Source of the DNA: Rutidosis leptorrhynchoides
Lineage: Eukaryota; Streptophyta; Magnoliopsida; Asterales; Asteraceae
NCBI RefSeq assembly: GCF_046630445.1
Contig: NC_092336.1
Span: forward strand, 507,581,001-507,645,000
Reading direction: 5' to 3'
Length of the DNA: 64,000 nt
Shown here: piece after piece, positions 62,243 through 64,000 of the stretch
Layout: each line of letters starts with the position of its first letter
How positions within the stretch are numbered: the first letter of the stretch is position 1
Notes under the pieces: generated by a model
What the model saw: the letters and a program-made list of their open reading frames with translations, nothing else
The model's database searches: none
What the model was told of the DNA's origin: nothing
Translations under genes and position numbers: made by a program

Positions 62243-62463
62243 CGCAAGAGGACGCAAGATACACCTTGCGTCCTTGCGTCCGACGCAAGAATGTGCTTGC
62301 GTCCTTGCGTGTGGTCCCTAGGTTATACTTGTTTCAGGCGCAAGAATCATTCTTGCGTCCTTGCGTGTGTCGCAAGTTTACACTTGCGTTCTTGCGTCCG
62401 GACGCAAAATAAACTTTGCGTGCTTGTGTCTAGACGCAAAATGATTTTTGCGTGCTTGCGTCC
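62243..62463. repeat. CGCAAG/CTTGCG hairpin repeat, cluster 3 (later intron)
   Basis: Six units, for example at 62251-62280, 62282-62310, 62337-62366, 62371-62398, 62401-62430 and 62433-62463. The first four have CGCAAG/CTTGCG stems; the last two have CGCAAA/TTTGCG stems, a compensated base-pair change. Each stem is followed by an extra copy of the right arm. Confidence 0.75.
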
Positions 62464-62689
62464 TTTTATATTTACTAATATAAGTTCATTTCATGATGAT
62501 TGTCCGAAGAAAAAAAGACCTTTTCGTTCTCTGCAGCCATCTGAGATAGAGAGAGCTTGTCAATGATGGATCCAGAGTTCCTCTTACTTTCAAGGAGAGG
62601 TTGTTGAAGACGAGGAAAATACGCAAGATGATAATCTAGTTGATGAGGAGTTGGGTGGAAGTTTGAAGGAATTATTGCAGGAGGAGTCA

Positions 62690-64000
62690 TGTAACACCCC
62701 GTTTTTCCCCGTACATGATTTATAAGTGTATTGTGTATGTACGATAGGCGTATGAAGGGTTCGGGACATGTTCGGGTGTTAAAGTCTTGTACGCGAGAGA
62801 AGGGCTCAGGTCGAGCTTTGTGTCGCGGCGCGACAAAGGAGGCCGCGGCGCGGCAATGAACTGAAGTTGAGATCAGAAGTACGACAAAGAATGATCCCAG
62901 ACCCAGTTATAGGTCGCGGCGCGACAAAGAGGGCCGCGGCGCGGCGTTTCGAAGAAATCCAGACCAGAAGTTCGTTTAAAAGTGATCCCAGTTCAAGGCA
63001 ATCGTCGCGGCGCGACGAATTAGGCCGCGGCGCGGCAAATGGTGCGAACTGGCACCAGATTCTTGTAAATTTAAATGAAGTTCAAGGGCAAATTGGTCAT
63101 TTCACGATTGAGCCAGATGGGGATCTAAAATCTGGTCCACCCATTTCATTTCTTATTTTCTTTTTCCTTTTCTTTCATTTTCTCTCAAGAAACTCAAATA
63201 CCCCAAGTGTTTCAAGTGGGATTTTGGAAAGGAAGAAGCGGGTTTTGATCTTTGGCGTAGTTGACAAGTGTGTTCTCCTCGTTCTTAGCTACACGGTGAT
63301 ACTAGTGGTAAGCTCTAACTCCGAAATTCATTTTCGTGTTCATCATTCAAGTTTAGGGCTTTTGATTGTATGATTCATAGGTGAAACCCATTTAGTTGTT
63401 AATTGAAGGTTAACACCAAGATTCGGGTTTATTGTTGTTAATGTCGGGTTTTGGGTTTGGTGTGCAAGTTTATGCTTGTAAGACTTGTAAATGGTGTATA
63501 ATCACTAGTATTAGTGATTATTGAGGTTTTGGGGACATTTAGGGTTCTTGGAGTTGACTAATTTTGACTAGAGCCAAAATTAGGGTTTGGTGATGATTTT
63601 GGCCCGATTGTTGATTTATTAAGGTTTATAAACTTAAAATGGATTTAGTTGAAGTATTAAACCGAGCTAAATGTGTTTTGGTGTCAAGACTTGTAAACGG
63701 TGAGATTTTGACTTGAGTTTAGGTCAAAATGGGTTTTTGTGTAATTGATGCAAGTAATATGTTTTGATGTTGAAACATTGTGTAAAATATGGTGTTAGAA
63801 CATAATCACTAGTTGATTGTGATTATGGGTGTTTTGGGCGAGATTTGACTTAGTCAAATTGGAAGTAAGTGCAAATGGGTTAATATTGCACTTATTGGTG
63901 TTTTGGGTATAAGCTAGAATGTTTAGCTTATTTGTTTGTAAATTACTTAGGTGATTTGCATTTGGACGATTTGGAGCTCAAGCGGGATTGCTTTTCAAGT
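62690..64000 (+). mobile_element. LTR I, start of another LTR element running off the window
   Basis: It begins TGTAACACCCCG, a usual plant Ty3 LTR start, directly after AGTCA (62685-62689), and interrupts an open exon. The end is beyond the window, so the orientation and whether it is solo are unknown. A 168-codon ORF at 62867-63373 lies across LTR-type sequence, has no domain, and is not called. Confidence 0.7.
62822..63036. repeat. Three 91-bp-spaced pairs of CG palindromes in LTR I
   Basis: GTCGCGGCGCGAC starts at 62822, 62913 and 63004; GCCGCGGCGCGGC starts at 62842, 62933 and 63024. Each is a 6-bp-arm palindrome with one central base. Pair members are 20 bp apart and pairs 91 bp apart. 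Sequence between pairs is a diverged 91-bp tandem repeat, and the palindromes are its best kept part. Confidence 0.85.

Larger units (their letters stand above)
47711..62689 (+). pseudogene. DUF1985-type gene of Ulp1/MULE class, broken by three LTR insertions
   Basis: Predicted pieces: exon 1 at 47711-47725 (MSQEQ, donor GTTAG); exon 2 from 57312 (acceptor TATAG) to 57634; resumption at 61604 after solo LTR G, in frame once one ACGGA is dropped, to 62165 (donor GTTAGT); and a last visible exon probably from 62537 (acceptor CTGCAG) to 62689. The second piece has the DUF1985 signature LFRSTCFGPWLDL and RREFCLVTGF; the third has DDIVRLAIILIVERAF and FMWAFKIWILEAYRR. DUF1985 proteins in plants often belong to Mutator-like elements that also carry a Ulp1 protease. 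The last exon has a TGA at 62564-62566 and then acidic open frame. With element D in intron 1, LTR G in an exon and LTR I in the last exon it cannot make a normal product. Confidence 0.7.

Noticed and set aside
62867-63373. 168-codon plus-strand ORF
   Set aside because: It crosses the palindrome repeats and low-complexity sequence of LTR I and has no domain.

Overview
This is nuclear DNA of a flowering plant, very probably of the daisy family (Asteraceae). The window is AT-rich and dominated by nested LTR retrotransposons. It holds only one plausibly functional host-type gene, a plant-specific LOB-domain (LBD) transcription factor gene at about 45.0-45.7 kb. The Asteraceae assignment is inference from the look of the LTR families and was not tested by a search.

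Layout. (1) 1-12506, minus strand: element A, an Athila-type Ty3 retrotransposon. It has a gag, a broken pol, a small zinc-knuckle-like ORF, a large ORF in the env position, a tRNA-Asp primer-binding site and one LTR; its 3' LTR lies left of the window. (2) 12587-35288, minus strand: element B, a large non-autonomous element with about 3.5 kb LTRs, a tRNA-iMet primer site and target duplication CTCCA. (3) 22260-33586, minus strand: element C, a Tekay/Del-like chromovirus carrying gag, pol and a chromodomain. It sits inside the right LTR of B with target duplication CGTAA. (4) 35289-43392: intergenic DNA with a Tourist-like MITE, microsatellites, and a LINE 3' fragment split by solo LTR E. E is itself split by solo LTR F. 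(5) 43393-47410: SINEs, microsatellites, the LBD gene and a 401-bp-arm palindrome. (6) 47711-62689, plus strand: a broken DUF1985-type gene (the class usually carried by Ulp1-associated Mutator-like elements). It is interrupted by non-autonomous element D (intron 1), solo LTR G (an exon, with MITE H inside it) and LTR I (last visible exon). (7) 62690-64000: the start of LTR I.

How the parts relate. C is the only element here with a recognisable chromovirus gag-pol. B shares about 98 bp of leader next to the primer site with C, and B, C and D share the same sequence next to the 3' LTR, so B and D look like passengers of C-like elements. B and D are homologous inside although their LTRs differ. 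Both carry a degraded serine/acid-rich sense ORF near the primer site and a conserved antisense ORF pair that can be joined by an 84-nt GT-AG intron.

The most unusual signals are small structured repeats: 13-nt CG palindromes in pairs exactly 32 bp apart at three places in A; palindrome pairs 20 bp apart repeated every 91 bp in LTR I; a five-copy hairpin array with co-varying stems in LTR F; and hairpin arrays with compensatory changes in the 5' flank and introns of the DUF1985 gene. I could run no alignment or search; identities given are counts by eye.
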